DNA from: Euglena gracilis | Taxonomy: Eukaryota > Euglenida > Euglenophyceae > Euglenales | NCBI GenBank assembly: GCA_039621445.1 | Contig: CP154955.1 | Coordinates: 37,117,123 to 37,181,122 of the forward strand | Direction of reading: 5' to 3' | Length of the DNA: 64,000 nucleotides | Shown here: piece after piece, positions 32,100 to 43,788 of the stretch | How the letters are laid out: the number at the start of each line of letters is the position of its first letter | How positions within the stretch are numbered: position 1 is the first letter of the stretch | Program-made: the position numbers and the translations under genes | The notes under the pieces: generated by a model | What the model was told of the DNA's origin: nothing | Databases searched by the model: none | The model's input: only the letters and a program-made list of their open reading frames with translations

Positions 32100-34990
32100 T
32101 GCGTTACAAAAATCACCCACGTCACCAAGATCACCCACCTACCGTATTCTCCTGGGTGTTCCAGAAAGGCAGGTAACTGCAGAGCATAACGAGGCTGACT
32201 TACCTCGTGTGCCGCAAAAAAGGCTTCGAAATCCTCATAGTGCAGGATATAACCGAACTGGGTTTCGAGGTGCTCCTGCAGGCCGACTTCGGCTTCCTGC
32301 CAGTCCGGCCGCAGGTTCATCCTCCGTCTGTCCGGGTCATTGGGTCTGGCGTCTACCTCGGTGTATCCTCGAGGTATCCGCTTCCTGTGGATATCCACGT
32401 CAGTGGTCATGGATTCCAGGAAATCGATGTAAACCTCCAGGACGTAGGTAATCCATGCCCTGTGCCAGACTTGTTACAGCAGAAATATTTTCTGCCGGTG
32501 CTGTTTCAGAAACTTTCTGTCTTGCGTTCCAATCTGGGGATTCCGGCACTGATGCAGGAGAAATCTCCTGGTCGGCTGGCGGCCGGAATTTTCGAGTCGG
32601 AGGCGGTTTTCCGCCTTCTCCGAAACCCCAGAAGTCCACAAGGTGTATCTCCTTGCAAAACTGGCATTCCAGTTTGTACTGCTGGGGGTACGCGGGGTAG
32701 ACGTCCAGCACCTTGAACAGCGTGCATTACATGCTGTCCAATTGTATTTGGAGATTACATGTGAACATTACCGCGACCTGCGCCTGGAGCTTCTCCGGCA
32801 GGGGGTAATATTTTCACTGGATTCCCAGTGGTCCAACCGAATACATGTGGTTGAAGACTTACTTCAACTGCGTCACGACCGTTACGTCATCTGGACATGT
32901 TTCGAAATAATCCATATATGTCAGACCGTTTCGGTGGGTGAAAACGCCGAACTTCTGGCAGGGAGATCCCAACCAGAACCACAGCTCCCAGAAACTGGTC
33001 ATCCAGTCCAGGACTACTTCATCCGAATGAGGGTATCCCTCAAACGCGTGAAGTTCGGTGCTTTAGAAAGAGCGTTTGCAGTTTCTAGTTTCTAGTTTCT
33101 TTCTTCGTACATACGACTCCGCGCCACATCGAGCACCGCATCCGGTGGTTGGTGGATCACGTTTCCTGTACATGTAAATCGTTTGAGATCTTATTCGATT
33201 TTCAGCCAGATTTTCTCAAGGTTGTTAAACACCAGGGCTACGTCATTATCCTTCGTTTTCGAAGGTTCGGCGGCTTTTCCGTCTTTCCCTTCTGGGGGTC
33301 CGGCTGACTTTCCGCCTTTTCCTAGAGCTTGCCAGGTGGGGCTTTCCCGGCTTTCTCCTGGCCTTTTCCCTTCCCCTTACCCTTGCCTTTCCCTTTACTC
33401 TTACCCTTCATGTTGGACAGCCATTCGCATGTTGCCCAGTAATCACAGTATTAGGCGTCTTCCGTTGTGTACACAGGGTAAGTGACGGACTCCGTGCTGG
33501 GCGTTCGAGAAAACTCTTGCTCGGCGTCCATTACACGATTCGAGTGAACTGGTGCGACCGGGGGTGGTCGAGTTTCCCGACGTGTCCGTTCAGCCGTCAC
33601 ATCTGGCGCTGGCGAGGTTTCTTCATCAGCGTCCACGTGCATCGCCGCGGGCGGATTTTCTGACCTCGGCGAGCGGCGCTGTTACTGCGGCGTCAGATTT
33701 TCCGGGCCGCGGTCACGCTTGCCGGCGGCAGAGTTTGTGGTGCGTGGTTCTGGTGCTTCCGCCACAGCAACATCCCGCTGTCGCGCTTGTTGCCTTGATC
33801 GTGATGGAGCTGGGACTCCGGTGAGAGCCACCACAGCAGCATCATACTGCTGGCGCTCTTCCCTCGTCATTTCTCCCTGGGCAGCGTATCCCTGTCCGGT
33901 GGCAGGTGGGGCTGACGTGCGATCTGCTTCTGGACCGTCACAGCATATTCATACTGTTGACGTTCCTCCTCGGAGTCGAACGGCCGGCCAGTCCACGGGT
34001 TGACGGGTTCATCCCGTACCTGGTGGACCGGCGCCGCACGAGGCGCTGTCACAGCTTCCCGTGGACGAGCGCTTCGGGCAGTGTCAGACGTTGCGGGAGG
34101 GTTTCCCTCCGTTTGGCGTCTTGGCATAGTGTCAGGAATGGTTGGATGGGGTGGAGTTTGATACACATATTGATCTCGTGGCACTGGCCTGTCCGCATAA
34201 ATAGGCGCAGGTGCCTCTTCCTGGGGGTAGTCCCCAGAGAGGGTGTACTGAGTTACATGCTCCTGCGCGGGGTAATCCCGCCGGCGCATGCGCACAGGGG
34301 ATTGAAAAAAACTTTCTTTCACACGTGGCTGTTAACTTTGGACAGGTGCTTCCCCTGTTTCTTCCTCGGGTAATCTGGGGGAGTAAGCACGAAATGTGCG
34401 GTGTAAGTGCCAACTGGTGCTACTTGCTGTGCTACCTTTGGGGGGACTTCCACGCCCAAGTTACGCATAGCAATTTCCATCGCGAATCCCGGCGTCTCCG
34501 AGTCGGTGTAATACACCGAACCGGTCATCATCGCCTGGGCTACCCTACAGGGCTGGAGGGGTGTTCGCCATGGTCAAAATTTGACGGTTGTGTTCATCCC
34601 ACAATGCCTGTGTGACGTTGTCTGGTTCCGGGTTTGTGCTCATGCGCGTCACCCGGTTCATCGTCTCCGCCGTGATGTCGACCATCACATCCACATTCGG
34701 TGGGAGGCGACGAGAACCTGATGGCTGAGATGACCGCGATTCCGCGGGCATCGAGGTCGTCCGGCTACTGCTGCTTTGCTTCAGGGTTTCCCTGAGCCGC
34801 AGTCTTTGAAGGTTGCTGCGTACCGTATCGGTACGCACATTGGTCAGGTTGAGGGTGAGTGTTTGGTTGGTAAGGTGGTCCTCCGCCTGGCTCCGTTCCA
34901 CCGGGCAGCATGATACCGCCCGGGGTCGGTACGGTTGGGTGGTTAGGTTGTTGGCTGTAATGCGGTAAGGGTAACTTTCCCTGCTTGACT
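32100..34990 (-). pseudogene. Unrecognised decayed coding block
   Basis: Minus-strand frames at 34,901-34,545, 34,531-34,319, 34,322-33,867, 33,870-33,682, 33,642-33,451, 32,711-32,400 and 32,410-32,096 have protein-like composition. They include the repeated feature E-E-R-Q-Q-Y, the phrase NPWTGRPFDSEEERQQYEYA, a Lys/Gly tract (KGKGKGKGKG, near 33,380) and a Cys pair (CQFC). A good acceptor (TTCTTTTTTTCCGCAG) lies at about 35,010. It sits 3' of the chromodomain, where a spliced extra ORF could be, or it is the gag of another element. I do not recognise it. Confidence 0.4.
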
Positions 34991-35079
34991 ATTGTCGGGA
35001 AGAAAACTCTGCGGAAAAAAAGAATGATAAGGAATAATGATGAAAAGAAAAGAAAACAACATTGGTTTCCCATGTGCTC

Positions 35080-35364
35080 TCAAAAACTTGTCATAGAAAC
35101 ACCAATGTAATGCTTTTTGTTCCACAGCTTCCAATCTTGCTGGACATACCCAACAAAACTGGTTGCCAGCTCCCAAGTTTCCTCCTCGGGCCCATACCCT
35201 TTCCAGCGGACTTTCCAAAGGTGCATACCTTTGTCAACTTTGTGATCGATGATTTTATCGACTACAAAGTCGTCCGTCTCAGGTGATCTGGAACAAGGCT
35301 TGAGTGGCAGACCCGGGATGGGTTTCCCATCCGGTGGTGACAGGTATGGCTTGAAATCGTCCAT
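35080..35364 (-). pseudogene. Gypsy pol C-terminus: chromodomain
   Basis: The minus-strand frame contains [20 protein letters not shown] and [13 protein letters not shown], the canonical chromodomain fold with aromatic residues in place (W in [11 protein letters not shown] in TWE). Chromodomains at the integrase end mark chromoviruses and target insertion to marked chromatin. The fragment is intact in this part but the upstream pol is broken. Confidence 0.88.
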
Positions 35365-35403
35365 ATGAATGTCCTCAACACCATTCGGTAATGCAACCTT
35401 GTA

Positions 35404-35946
35404 TCACCCGCTGGTAGCTAGTCTTTTTAGGCTTTCACAGGGGCCGAGCCAAAGGGGGTCCAGCTTCGAAGACTGCATGCGAGTACGGCAAATCCGCGCC
35501 CACACGCGGTCACCGGGACTATACACAGGTGACTTGAAATTCTGCAAAAACGATGTCCGTTTTTTTGCATGAATATCAGTGACTCGCTTCTGGACTGCAG
35601 AACGTATATTTTCTACTTCCGCAAACCAGGTCTCGCAACTGACACTCGTTCGGGCAGGTCTCTCCGAGGGGACATCCCCTAGGGCCGGAGGGTCCCGTCC
35701 GAAAGCTAATTTATGGGGGCAGTGAGGCAAAACCAACCCTGGTAGGGTATTGATATAAAACAAAGACCATGGTAGCACCGATATCCAGTTGCTGTGCGCC
35801 TCAGCCAGTGAAAGGCGAAGCATATTCACGACGGATTTCACGGCTGCCTCGACTCTACCATTTCCTTTGGGTAGGTATATAATGGAACATTGTTGCTCAG
35901 TTCCGAGTAAACCGCACAAAGTGGTGAAAATCCTTGAAGAAATCAA
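35404..35946 (-). pseudogene. Gypsy integrase, C-terminal half
   Basis: The frame continues a Ty3/gypsy integrase: IFTTLCGLLGTEQQCSIIYL, then PKGNGRVEAAVKSVVNMLR with the catalytic Glu in GRVE, then the GPY-like region (YSPGDRVWARI; LDPLWLGPCESL). The N-terminal half is at 36,940-37,580, separated by a DIRS fragment. Confidence 0.85.
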
Positions 35947-36945
35947 ATGGCAGGATTTCTTTGCACCCTCTTTTTAAGAAGCTGTACGCAAGTTGATTGT
36001 CCACGGTTAGAAGGACATTTTCCCCTGGTTCTTCCGAGATTTTTTTGTTGCCGCCACAGCAGGTTTCAACTGTTTTATGTTGATGTGAGGACACATTTCC
36101 GAGCGCCAGATTAGCTGCACTTTTGTGCCTGTGGTGACTTCCCTCCAACCCTGCGTGGGTGTATCTGAGTGGATTTCTGGATTTCTCTCATTGGACACTT
36201 ATTTTGAAAGATACTACCTTCCCATGATTTCAATAGTCCTCCACTTTCCAACAATAGATCTTTGAACTCTGGAGGGATTGATAATCTTTTGTCACAACCT
36301 TGGGTCACATGTTGGTTCGTTAAATGGACCAGCTTTTCTGTAAGGCCCCGTGACAAAAGGGCTCTGAGGGGTTCTCACATGTCCCGAAATTGTTGTAGAT
36401 TTTCTGCAGGACATGTCTTTCTGTGTGACAATTTTTTCCAGTTCATTTCTGGTGCATTCTCATTTTGCTGGGGGGAATTGCAGGCAACCTTTTTCCAGGT
36501 CCATTGAAACATCCAGGTACTTAATTTTTTGGATGGGGGTGAGTTGTGACTTCTTGCAATTGTTTGTCATGCAACTATCTCTTAGGTCTTTCAACAACTT
36601 TTCTGTTTGTGTGTGGCCAAATTTCCCGTTTTCGACCAAAGGACGTCTGTTAGGTAGACAAAACCAAAAATCCTTGTTTAACCCTTGTTTTTTTTTATTA
36701 GAGATTGCTGCATTACACAACAAGCCCCCTCCATTTGAAAAGTTTCTGTTATGCCCCCTGCATTGATAAGTCATTTTGATTCCAGGTGAAAGTAGAGTTC
36801 TTCAGGTCCACCTTTGTGGCCCACATACCTTTTTCCCGTTGAGGGAAATTTTTTTTCCAATGGTCCAAATTGAAGTGGGGGGGTGACAGCCGACAGCAAA
36901 ATATTACTGGTTCTGCGGTCAGAGGTGTGAATTTGGTGGTCATTT
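35947..36945 (-). mobile_element. DIRS-like RT/RNase H fragment inserted in the integrase
   Basis: Minus-strand frames show an RT motif A relic (WATKVDLKNSTF, near 36,800), a YLD-like thumb segment (IQKIKYLDVSMDLEKG, near 36,510) and RNase H pieces (EIHSDTPTQGWREVTT near 36,150; LLTVDNQLAYSFLKRG near 35,985). They resemble DIRS-A in order but are diverged, marking a third DIRS lineage. It lacks termini and a YR, so it is truncated. It interrupts the gypsy integrase before the region of the second catalytic Asp. Confidence 0.7.
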
Positions 36946-37580
36946 GCTCACAATTTCATTCGTTAAACACAGTAAGCAAATACATTTCTCCAAAAACATA
37001 GTTTCCAAACTTTTGGCAGTCAACGCTGACTTCTGGCATGGAATGGATACAATGTACCCACTCAGCCTGCAGACGACAACAAAAACGTAATTGTAAATTT
37101 TGTCGTCCGTCCCTTTGCACGGTTGTAATTGCAGAAAGTTCATGCGGAGGGATTTAAAAATGTCAGGGGGTACGGGTAAAACGTCCATCGTACCAGGGGG
37201 GGGTTCCTCCGCAGGATTTTACCGCTTGACAAATTTGACACCGTTGCGCTATCACCAGACAGCGTAGCGTGAGTGAAGCTCTTTTTCGCTCAGGGTTTTG
37301 CAGTGCCTGCGGCCCACCAACGAAAGAAGTTTGTAGGCCCCAGGGTGACCGTGGTTGTGATAGCACAAATCACAATGGGGGATACAGTATTTGTAACCCG
37401 ATTTATTGCGAAAAACCAACCGTAAAGTTGAAATAGTATAATTCTCCAGCACTTCGCCATTATGAAGTCTGGTGACAATGGTGTCATAATCCATTCGCGA
37501 AAGAACTCTGGGAAAGGGGACTCCGTGTGTGTAATACGCCGGGTTCCGGACGTGCTTCCACGTCGCCGCCTTCCTCACAC
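36940..37580 (-). pseudogene. Gypsy integrase, N-terminal half with HHCC zinc-binding region
   Basis: HNHGHPGAYKLLSL (about 37,330-37,370) and CQICQAVKSCGG (about 37,205-37,245, another frame) form the HHCC zinc-binding region. The core follows (LRMNFLQLQPC near 37,130; the usual first catalytic Asp is Asn here), then YVFVVVCRLSGYIVSIPCQ. Frameshift between zinc region and core. Confidence 0.8.
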
Positions 37581-37769
37581 TGGTGCGACCAGGAATAGTT
37601 GTGAAACGGGAAAAGTATCAAAAACATTGTCCGCAGCGACATTTCGACGTGCGTATTCGTCGGCTTCCTGAATTCCATGAGAAGTCGCGTCTCCCTCATC
37701 TGGGTTCCCAGGGTATTACCAAGGGGACCGACTGAGCGGCTCCGCTACTTTCTACGTGTGACCAGGGGT

Positions 37770-38982
37770 TTAAATAGCCACAAGGTTGAACTGACTCAAA
37801 AACTGATGCCATCGACATCTGCTTCCGACTGATGAAATGGCCTTGTTCACGTCCCCGGTGTACCAGCGTTGGAGACTCTCATGGTTGGTCTTTACGAAGA
37901 TTTGGACGAGGCTGCTGGCTACCAAGCTTCGGAGTTTCCGGAGTATAAGCACGATTACGTAGATTTCCTTCTCGCGTATACTGCACTTGACTTGACTTTT
38001 GCCGTCTTCGCCTTTTAACTTCCTTCTGAACAAGGCTACAGATCGGAGTTCATTCGCCGCGTTTTGCTGGCTCAGAACTCCGCCAACAGCGTAATCGCTG
38101 CTGTCGACTTCCAGGACATTACGTTTGTACGGGTCCGCGACTTAGAGGACAAGATTCTCCAAAAGCAAAACCTTGATTTTCTCAAGGGCCTCGCGCATTT
38201 GGTCATCCCAAATGACTTTGGTGTTGTCAAAATCCCGATGTTTGAGCTGTTTTGTGAAGGTCACCGCGATTTTCGCAAAGTCCCTCATATATCTCGCGTA
38301 GTATTGGGCTAATCCCAAAAACTCTTTGAGGTGCGTAATCGTTTTGACTACGTCAGGGGAAAATTTCTTAGTGGCTTCGAGTTTGATCGGAGCGGCTTTC
38401 CGCGGTCCTTTGCTGAGGATGTGGCCGCAAAATTTTTTAAGCTCGCGGAGCAAATGCATTTTCGCGAATTTCGCGAAAGCGCGTTTTTTTTGAAAAAGCT
38501 GTTAATGCTGCGCAAACATGGTGAAAGTGTTTGTCGAGGATATTCTCACTCGATTTTGCGGATGGTGGTGGTGTTCCCACCGGCACATCGTCAATGTATT
38601 CGATGGCAAACAGTAAGTCGCGTAAAACTCATTGAATCATGCGTTGAAACATGCCTGGGCCATTCTTAACGCCCATGCAGAGTCCTTTCCATTGGTACAC
38701 ACCCTTGGGTGTCACGAATGCCGTGTATGGTTGTGATTCGGGGCGCAAATGCATTTGGTGAAAGCCGTCTTCCAGATCGAAAAGGAAACATAATCGGTTT
38801 TCCGACGGTGTAGTGATCAAATGTTTGATCAGGGGGAGCAGGAAGGGATCATCATTACCAGCACCAGTCTCCATTCCTTCTGACCAGAGGGTTCCGAGGG
38901 TTTCGGAACCACAATTGCCTGGGATGCCCACTCGCTTTTCGAGAGTTACTATCCACTTGCGCTGAATAAGCTTCTCAATCAT
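37770..38982 (-). pseudogene. Gypsy reverse transcriptase and RNase H (broken)
   Basis: RT motif A FLFDLEDGFHQMHL (near 38,765), motif B YQWKGLCMGVKNGPGMFQRM (about 38,640-38,695) and motif C FAIEYIDDVPVG (near 38,600) appear in order on the minus strand. The thumb/connection LKEFLGLAQYYARYMRDFA (about 38,270-38,330) and RNase H tail (IREKEIYVIVL; TNHESLQRWYTGDVNKAI at about 37,830-37,970) follow. YIDD rather than YVDD. Frameshifts between blocks. Confidence 0.85.
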
Positions 38983-39019
38983 TTAATTGAGAGCTTGTTC
39001 ACGTTCTCCCGAACAGCGA

Positions 39020-40692
39020 AAAAAATTTTCAGTGCATTGGTTTAGCATTTTCCGTAATCGCAATCTTTAAAAAACCGAACGGACCGTGTATCGCGGCGTC
39101 GACGTCGCACGTGTATACTGTATTTTCCAGCACACCGTGAAATTCGAGGGTGATCCGCTAACACAATTCGGCAGACTTAGGATGCTGACATGCACTCTGG
39201 ATGACCGCGGAAAACGCCAGGGTTCCATCCCTGGGACTACCGAGCTTCCTTGGCATCACGAATTCAAATCTTCCGAATGCATCGAAGAAACATACGCGAA
39301 AAATGATTTCTTGTGAATGTGGTAATGTTTCACGACAAAAAACTTCAAAAATCGGTACATTAGTGGGTAAATTCCACCAAGGAAACAGACATACGATAGT
39401 TGGTGGAACCATTCCGCTTCCGGTTGGGTATGAGAATAACTCCACGGGCTTCGTCCCGCAGAAATTTCTCAAACACACATTCGATAAGTTTTGGGGGACG
39501 GTGCATCCATAACACTGTATCACCCCAAAAATTATCAAATGTGTTGGAGTGTTGTGACGAATCACGTGGCAAACGGGCATGTGCTTTGGATGAAAAGGCA
39601 TCGATTTCCAATGCCAAATCAAAGAATCAGCCAATGTCACGATTTTTGAATACAATCGTTCCAAAAAGTGATATTGATCAAAAACTGAAAGCATACCATG
39701 CGCATTTCGCGTATTCATGAGTTTTCCCCTCTCGCCGGTTCGGTGACCGTGCGCGGAATGGGCTCCCCGGCAGGCCGAGAGGGAAAAGAGTCACCCGGCG
39801 CTCCGGTAAAAATAGGCACACGCGCCCCAAAAATTACCTTTTTTTTTGTGTCTTTCGGTCCCTGAATTCAGCCAGAACCTGGGTTCCGCCAGCCAAATAA
39901 TTCATAAAATGGGGGGGGGGGGCGGTATTTTTGGCCAACTCCTTGGGGGTGCCTCTGAAGCAGTAGAGGGGGGCGGAGGAAAAGCCTGGTTTGAACTTAA
40001 AAAAAGGGCAGCAGGGGGGCGGAAGAACACCTTCACCTTGATTCCCAGCGCCGCTTGCTCTTCCTTTTTTTGAATTTTAATTTTTGCTTTTTGATTGACC
40101 TGGCGGATTGAACTTCTTGGACAATTGTTTCCTTGAACTCAGATTCAATTTTTCAAATTCCTTCCTTAGCTAATTCAAGTGCGCAGGCGCCAGGGCGCCT
40201 CCCGCCGCCCACACATGCACCCGATTTCCGTGTTGGAGTGAAGAAACACAATGAATGGATCCACAAACATGCGGGCTGTCTTCCACAACCTCAAGGGTTA
40301 ATATCAAGGGAGTTTGGACAGGCTGGGGTTTTCCCCATTCCGCATCAAATCCGTAACAAGTGTGACTGAGATTGTGATTAGGTGTTCCGCTTTTCGCGTT
40401 CCCAAAACGAGGCTAATCCGCGTCGTTTGTGTACTCGGTGTATTTCCGCGCATTGTGGGCCACAACCAAGTGTATCATGTGGTGTGGCTTCCGTTTCCGG
40501 AATTCCGATTAGTGTTGGATTTTGAACTAAACATTCATAATCGAAATCCGCTTAGGTGGAAACTCTCCTGCAGTGCCCACATTGGAAGGAAGTGTGGTGG
40601 TGTGACGTGTGTGCGTGTAAGTGGGTGTCGATGGCATTAGCCGGAAACGAACTGCTGGTGTGGCTGGGCGACTACTCGACACCGCAATTACT
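39020..40692 (-). pseudogene. Decayed linker between gypsy protease and RT
   Basis: A 186-codon minus frame (39,158-39,718) and shorter frames show protein-like but unrecognisable sequence. By position this is the linker upstream of the RT. 39,720-40,250 looks non-coding with G-runs. Confidence 0.4.
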
Positions 40693-41009
40693 TCAGGTGT
40701 TTGGGCTTTCGTCTTGTAACCCAGTGGAACGGCGGGGTACCGCTGCTCGCTTGCCCCACCTCATGTGGAACGTATGTATGTATGCCACTGGGTAGGGTGG
40801 AGGCTGTATCCGTACCCCGGTGTGGTGGATAACGGTTTCGCCATGGTGGACAACGGTGTTGGAAAAGTGGTGGTCGTCATAGTGGACGCCAACGGTGAGG
40901 GTGGTTTGGGTGGCAATGTTGAGGTGGGTGCTGTGCGCAAACCGTGGGAGTGGCAATCCACAACCAACCGGTACTGCCGTAAAAATGGGTATCCTAAAAT
41001 TACGTCAGA
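40693..41009 (-). pseudogene. Gypsy aspartic protease, C-terminal part
   Basis: The frame begins at the composite element's edge with DVILGYPFLRQYRLVVDC, the conserved I-L-G-x-x-F-L segment of retroviral-type proteases, then a Pro/Thr/Ser-rich tail. The N-terminal part with the active site lies at 45,839-46,336. CAGA at 41,006-41,009 is repeated at 45,839-45,842. Confidence 0.75.
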
Positions 41010-41235
41010 AGTTTTCTGGGTGTCTCCTTGGGGTGTCTTTCCTTTTCTTATCCTTGGTATTTGAATGCACAAGACTTTGCAGGTTGATGGTTGAAGTGTT
41101 CAGGCTTGGGCCCACCTACAGAGACGCAGTCCATTGAACTTAAATTAGGAAGTTCCGCAAAGCAGAAGATTCCGCGGTTGGTCTTTTTGGTGCCGCCCGG
41201 CGCCGCACCCCAGTGGCCGCCGCTAACACTCCCCT

Positions 41236-41848
41236 CTCGGACCGCTTGCGTACCGCCTTCGGCCATTTTTGAGGCGGCCCCGGGTAGTGTTCGGGCCCGT
41301 TTTTTTCGGGGTTTTTTTGTCCCGAAGCCTTCGGCTTCCGGGGGGGGTTGGGGGGCCTCGGCCCCCGTGGGCCCGAGGCCTGGGGTTTTTTGGGCCCACC
41401 TGGGGAGGTTACCCCCGCGGGGGGGGGTTTCGGCCCCCGTGTGCCCGAGGCCTGCGGTTTTTTGGGCCCCCCTGGGGGGGTCACCCCGGAGGGGGGGGGC
41501 GAGGCCTTCGGCTTCGTCTTTCGTTTTCTCCTGCTGGGGTGTGGCCGGCGGGTTTTTTTTTCTGGGGGGGAAGGAAGTAACGTACAGCAAAATTCTGAGT
41601 ATGGGGATTAGAATCGTAGTGCAGAGTCCGCACAATGTCCACGTTGTGAATGATGAATGGGGGCAGGTAACATAGGAAGTTCACAACGCCACTCTCGAAT
41701 CAAGATCCCAGGACCACAAGTACTTCATCGAGGAGGGGGCGGGTAACATGCGGTTCACACCGCCGCACACACCTGTGATTCTGGCAAATCTGCTTCCAAT
41801 TCACATCGAACAGATAACACGGGGCAGGCAACCCGCAGGTCTACACCT
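41236..41848. repeat. 3' non-coding part of the composite element, with GGCCCGAGGCC words
   Basis: It holds repeated CGGCCCCCGTGGGCCCGAGG/GGGCCCGAGGCC words between G-runs and the hairpin GAAGCCTTCGGCTTC. It is followed by AATCTGCTTCCAATTCACAT and GGTCTACACC. The same order occurs at 44,019-44,590, so this is the region between ORF and 3' repeat of the element. Confidence 0.6.
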
Positions 41849-42073
41849 GTTGGCGGCGGCCCCTGGGGTGTGGCGCCGGGCGGGGCCAAAAAAAAGACCA
41901 ACAGCGGAATCTTCCGCTTTGCGGAAGTTCTTAATTTAAGTTTATTGGACTGCCTCCCTGTAGGTGGTTCCAAGCCTGAACACTTCATCCTATCAAGCTG
42001 GCAAAGTCTTGTGCATTCAAATATCAAATGAAGAAGGGAAAAGACACACCAAAGAGACACCCAGAAAACTGAA

Positions 42074-43090
42074 GTGTTCTTCAACCACTACCAGAAGACC
42101 AGAATGCCAGAGTCAGAATACCAGAATGCCAAGGCCAGAAGGATGAATGTCAGTTGGAGGCCGGAAGAAGATCACTCAGAAGTGCAGGAAGTGACAGACT
42201 GGAGCTGGAGCAGATGGAGTGTCCGACTTCCAGAAGAAGGCTGGAGATCTGCATTGACAGTGTGGGATGGCCAAGAAGAAGAAGAAGAATCAAGGAGTCC
42301 AGCTCCAAGCTATGAAGGTGCAGCTGAAGAACCGGAAGTGCCATTGCAGCCATTCAGGAGGAGAAATGTGGTGATGGAGAACCGACCAGATCCAGGAGAA
42401 CCAGAATCAGGACCAGCCACAGAGGAGGAGTACTACGAGGTGGAAGAGCCAGAGACCCAGCCAAGACCAAGTGGAAGGGGAAGAAGAATCAAGAGGCAGT
42501 ACATCTCCGAGGAGTACGCTGTGAGCTGGGAAGTCATCGACCTGATCCTGGAAAAGTTCAACATTCGGAAGGAAAGTGTGCAAGAAGCATTTGCATCATG
42601 GGAAAATGCAAGATTCCCCAAGTTCTGGACGAAGGAAGACAATGCATTTGCGAAGACATGGACAAGAGAAAAGATATGGGCCAATCCACCGTGGACGCTG
42701 ATGAATTAAGTCATCCTCAAGATCATCGCGGACCAGGTGCAGGAGATGGTGCTGATTGCACCAGAGTGGCGTACAACAACATGGTGGCCAGTGCTGCAGA
42801 AGATGACAGTGAAGTTCATCTTCTTCGAGGAAGGAACCCGGTTCTTCGAGATCTGGGACCAGCAGGCGGGCCAGATGCAGCCGACTGGGCCATTGCGTTG
42901 GCCAGTCCGGGCGTGCTTGGTCCAGTACCGAAGATTCCAGGAAGAGACCCTGAAGGACATGCCCCCAGGAGATGAAGGAGCATCGTCCCGAGCCCGCAGG
43001 AGAAGTGGAGATGAACGTGGACTCTCCGAGGCGTGCAAGAGGAGGTACCGTCGACAGCGGTACCAGTGGTTCACGGAGACGTGGGAATGA
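42074..43090 (+). pseudogene. Dam-like methyltransferase-domain ORF, copy 1 (internal stop)
   Basis: 42,074-42,709 encodes an acidic, Glu/Pro-rich N-terminus, then an R/K patch (GRGRRIKRQY), then FWTKEDNAFAKTWTREKIWANPPWTLM ending at a TAA. The frame continues without shift to 43,090 (VLIAPEWRTTTWWPVLQKM; FFEEGTRFFEIWD). The F-x-T-x-E-D-N/D...W...NPPW...WW spacing matches the Dam-type N6-adenine methyltransferase domain that DIRS elements carry after RNase H. No separate SAM-binding Gly-rich motif is obvious. The inverted copy at 44,617-45,600 has CAA at the stop position. Confidence 0.65.
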
Positions 43091-43148
43091 GGCGGTGTAG
43101 ACCGAGTGTTGCCTGCCCTCCCCCTCCCAGCCTAATCCCCTCCTCGGC

Positions 43149-43788
43149 CAGTATCTAAGATCCCCGATCAGAAAAAGGATGGAATTCAGCATGATTTCAA
43201 TTGTGCACGCATTGGCCTGCGTCGGCACAGAATGACTGACTGAAATTTCCAGGTGTTGGTTGTCGATTGTCGATGGATGCTCTGGGAGGTGCGACGGCCC
43301 GTCACTCCTGATGGGGGGGTGCTCAGGGCGGTTCGGCTGCCCGTCGCCAAAGATGAATCGTTGGGTTGGTTGGAGTGTGGTGGTGTGGACCCGAGGGTTG
43401 CCTGCCCCCCAATTTCAATTCAGTGGAATTGGATCATATCTGCAGAATGGTTGGCATAGACTGTGAGACCAGTGTCCAAGTTCCCTGATCAGAAAAAGGA
43501 TGGAATTCAGTATGTTTCTTTTTCAATGGTGCACGTACTGGCCTGCGTCAGTACAGAAAGAATGACTGAAAAATTCCAGGTGATAGATGTCGATTGTCTT
43601 GGGATGCTCTGGGAGGACTGGCCGCCCGTCACCCTTGTGGGGGGGTGCTCAGGGCGGTTCGGCTGCCCGTCGCCAAAGATGAATCGTTGGGTTGGTTGGA
43701 GTGTGGTGGTGTGGACCCGAGGGTTGCCTGCCCCCCAATTTCAATTCAGTGGAATTGGATCAGATCTGCAGAATGCTTGGCATAGTGA
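43149..43788 (+). repeat. Tandem duplication, two units of about 320 bp
   Basis: Unit 1 (43,149-43,469) and unit 2 (43,470-43,788) both carry CAGAAAAAGGATGGAATTCA, GGCGGTTCGGCTGCCCGTCG and CAATTTCAATTCAGTGGAAT in the same order, about 90% alike by eye. The third phrase ends each unit. It lies between the methyltransferase ORF and the 43,797 terminal repeat. Confidence 0.85.

Noticed and set aside
41091-41675. 194-codon ORF in the composite element
   Set aside because: Gly/Pro/Arg-rich translation of the GGCCCGAGGCC repeat; overlaps an equally open antisense frame.
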